From: Deltaproteobacteria bacterium
GTDB taxonomy: Bacteria; Bdellovibrionota; JACOXK01; 2-02-FULL-40-11
Reading direction: 5' to 3'
DNA length: 6,537 bases
NCBI GenBank assembly: GCA_016193165.1
Contig: JACPST010000140.1
Location: 1 to 6,537, forward strand
The notes under the pieces were generated by a model, which did not search any database, was not told the origin of the DNA, and saw only the letters and a program-made list of their open reading frames with translations. Shown piece after piece: positions 6,090 through 6,537 of the stretch; the stretch's first letter is position 1; each line of letters opens with the position of its first letter. The position numbers and the translations under genes were made by a program.

Positions 6090-6537
6090 ACTGTTCAATT
6101 CTAATTTTTAGATCTTTTTTTTGGGACGCGCGCGTCCGACTTTTTTTTGGAGCCACGTTTTTTTTTTCCAAAGAGGCCCGAACGAAATCAGCAAACAAAG
6201 GATGGGGAACGAGCGGACGAGATTTAAACTCCGGATGAAACTGACAACCTAAAAACCACGGATGATCTGGCAATTCCATAATCTCTACCAAATTTTTCTC
6301 TTCATAAATCCCACTAAAGACCATCCCCTTTTTTCCAAAAAGCTCTCGATACTTGTTATTAAATTCATAGCGATGGCGATGACGCTCTGCGACTTGAGAA
6401 GATTTATACACTGTTTTGGCCAAAGTTTTGGATTTGAGAGTGCACAGATAAGACCCCAATCTCATGGTTCCCCCTTTTTGAGAAACAGATTTTTGTTCTT
6501 CCATAAGATCAATCACCATATTTTTGCTCTCTCTCTC
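6076..6537 (-). CDS. pyrG: CTP synthase, C-terminal part of the glutaminase domain, 5' end beyond window
   Basis: The frame is open to the window edge and gives the last 153 residues of PyrG. They cover the end of the class I glutamine amidotransferase domain: [15 protein letters not shown], the [11 protein letters not shown] segment and CQFHPEF, with the catalytic His (codon 6237-6235) and Glu (6231-6229). The nucleophile Cys and the whole synthase domain are off the right edge. PyrG makes CTP from UTP; CTP is needed to activate Kdo as CMP-Kdo, which may explain the link to kdsA. After the usual end ([11 protein letters not shown]) there is an extra basic tail of about 31 residues, rich in Lys and Arg, encoded by three long A tracts. 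The stop TAG (6078-6076) lies inside kdsA. A shift by one base in either direction within the A10 tract would end the protein before kdsA, so the exact C-terminus is less certain than the identity. Confidence 0.96.
   Translation of the reverse strand, partial: ERESKNMVIDLMEEQKSVSQKGGTMRLGSYLCTLKSKTLAKTVYKSSQVAERHRHRYEFNNKYRELFGKKGMVFSGIYEEKNLVEIMELPDHPWFLGCQFHPEFKSRPLVPHPLFADFVRASLEKKNVAPKKSRTRASQKKDLKIRIEQYAVA
6115..6167. repeat. Low-complexity tract: three T/A homopolymers around a 14-bp palindrome
   Basis: On the plus strand T8 (6115-6122), the perfect palindrome GGACGCGCGCGTCC (6124-6137), T8 (6141-6148) and T10 (6158-6167) lie within 53 bases. All are inside the 3' end of pyrG, where they encode its basic tail. 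Read on the plus strand, the palindrome can fold as a 5-bp stem with a CGCG loop followed by GAC and T8, the form of an intrinsic terminator antisense to pyrG. On the coding strand it is followed by A residues and would not terminate. Confidence 0.6.

Noticed and set aside
6526..6537. A (CT)6 dinucleotide run at the right edge, considered as a microsatellite or assembly end artefact.
   Set aside because: It translates in frame as Glu-Arg-Glu and joins smoothly to the expected PyrG sequence; six units at a window edge prove nothing.

Overview
The window is a compact chromosomal block from a Gram-negative, LPS-making bacterium. All genes lie on the minus strand, so they read from high to low coordinates. 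In transcription order they are pyrG (3' part only), kdsA, kdsD/kpsF, a fused lptC-lptA, lptB (3' end damaged), rpoN, hpf and rapZ (5' part only, running off the left edge). The DNA is AT-rich. Kdo synthesis genes, Lpt export genes and sigma-54 together indicate a diderm with classical LPS. The gene order resembles the conserved kdsD-kdsC-lptC-lptA-lptB-rpoN-hpf-ptsN-rapZ cluster of Proteobacteria, with pyrG-kdsA placed in front as in several deltaproteobacterial and deep-branching diderm genomes. I cannot assign a phylum from the sequence alone.

Region by region: 6537-5250 holds the end of CTP synthase and Kdo-8-phosphate synthase, which overlap slightly. CTP is the co-substrate for activating Kdo. 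The arabinose-5-phosphate isomerase gene follows kdsA directly and makes the KdsA substrate. The only real intergenic gap is 4196-4285 (90 bases). It contains a near-consensus sigma-54 -24/-12 promoter and, overlapping its predicted start point, a sigma-70-type extended -10 promoter. From there the lptCA-lptB-rpoN-hpf-rapZ unit reads leftwards with gaps of 12-24 bases or overlaps.

Four points stand out. (1) The sigma-54 promoter sits at the head of the unit that encodes sigma-54, suggesting autoregulation and a link between sigma-54 and LPS export. (2) LptC and LptA are one 326-residue protein. (3) lptB has lost about 30 codons, including the H-loop histidine, and its true C-terminus survives in another frame. 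This is either a natural lesion or an assembly error. (4) KdsA looks like the Aquifex type through its middle but carries the Asn and CDGPS signatures of the metal-independent class. kdsC and ptsN are missing from their usual places. No RNA genes, mobile elements or CRISPR arrays were seen, and I see no plus-strand genes.
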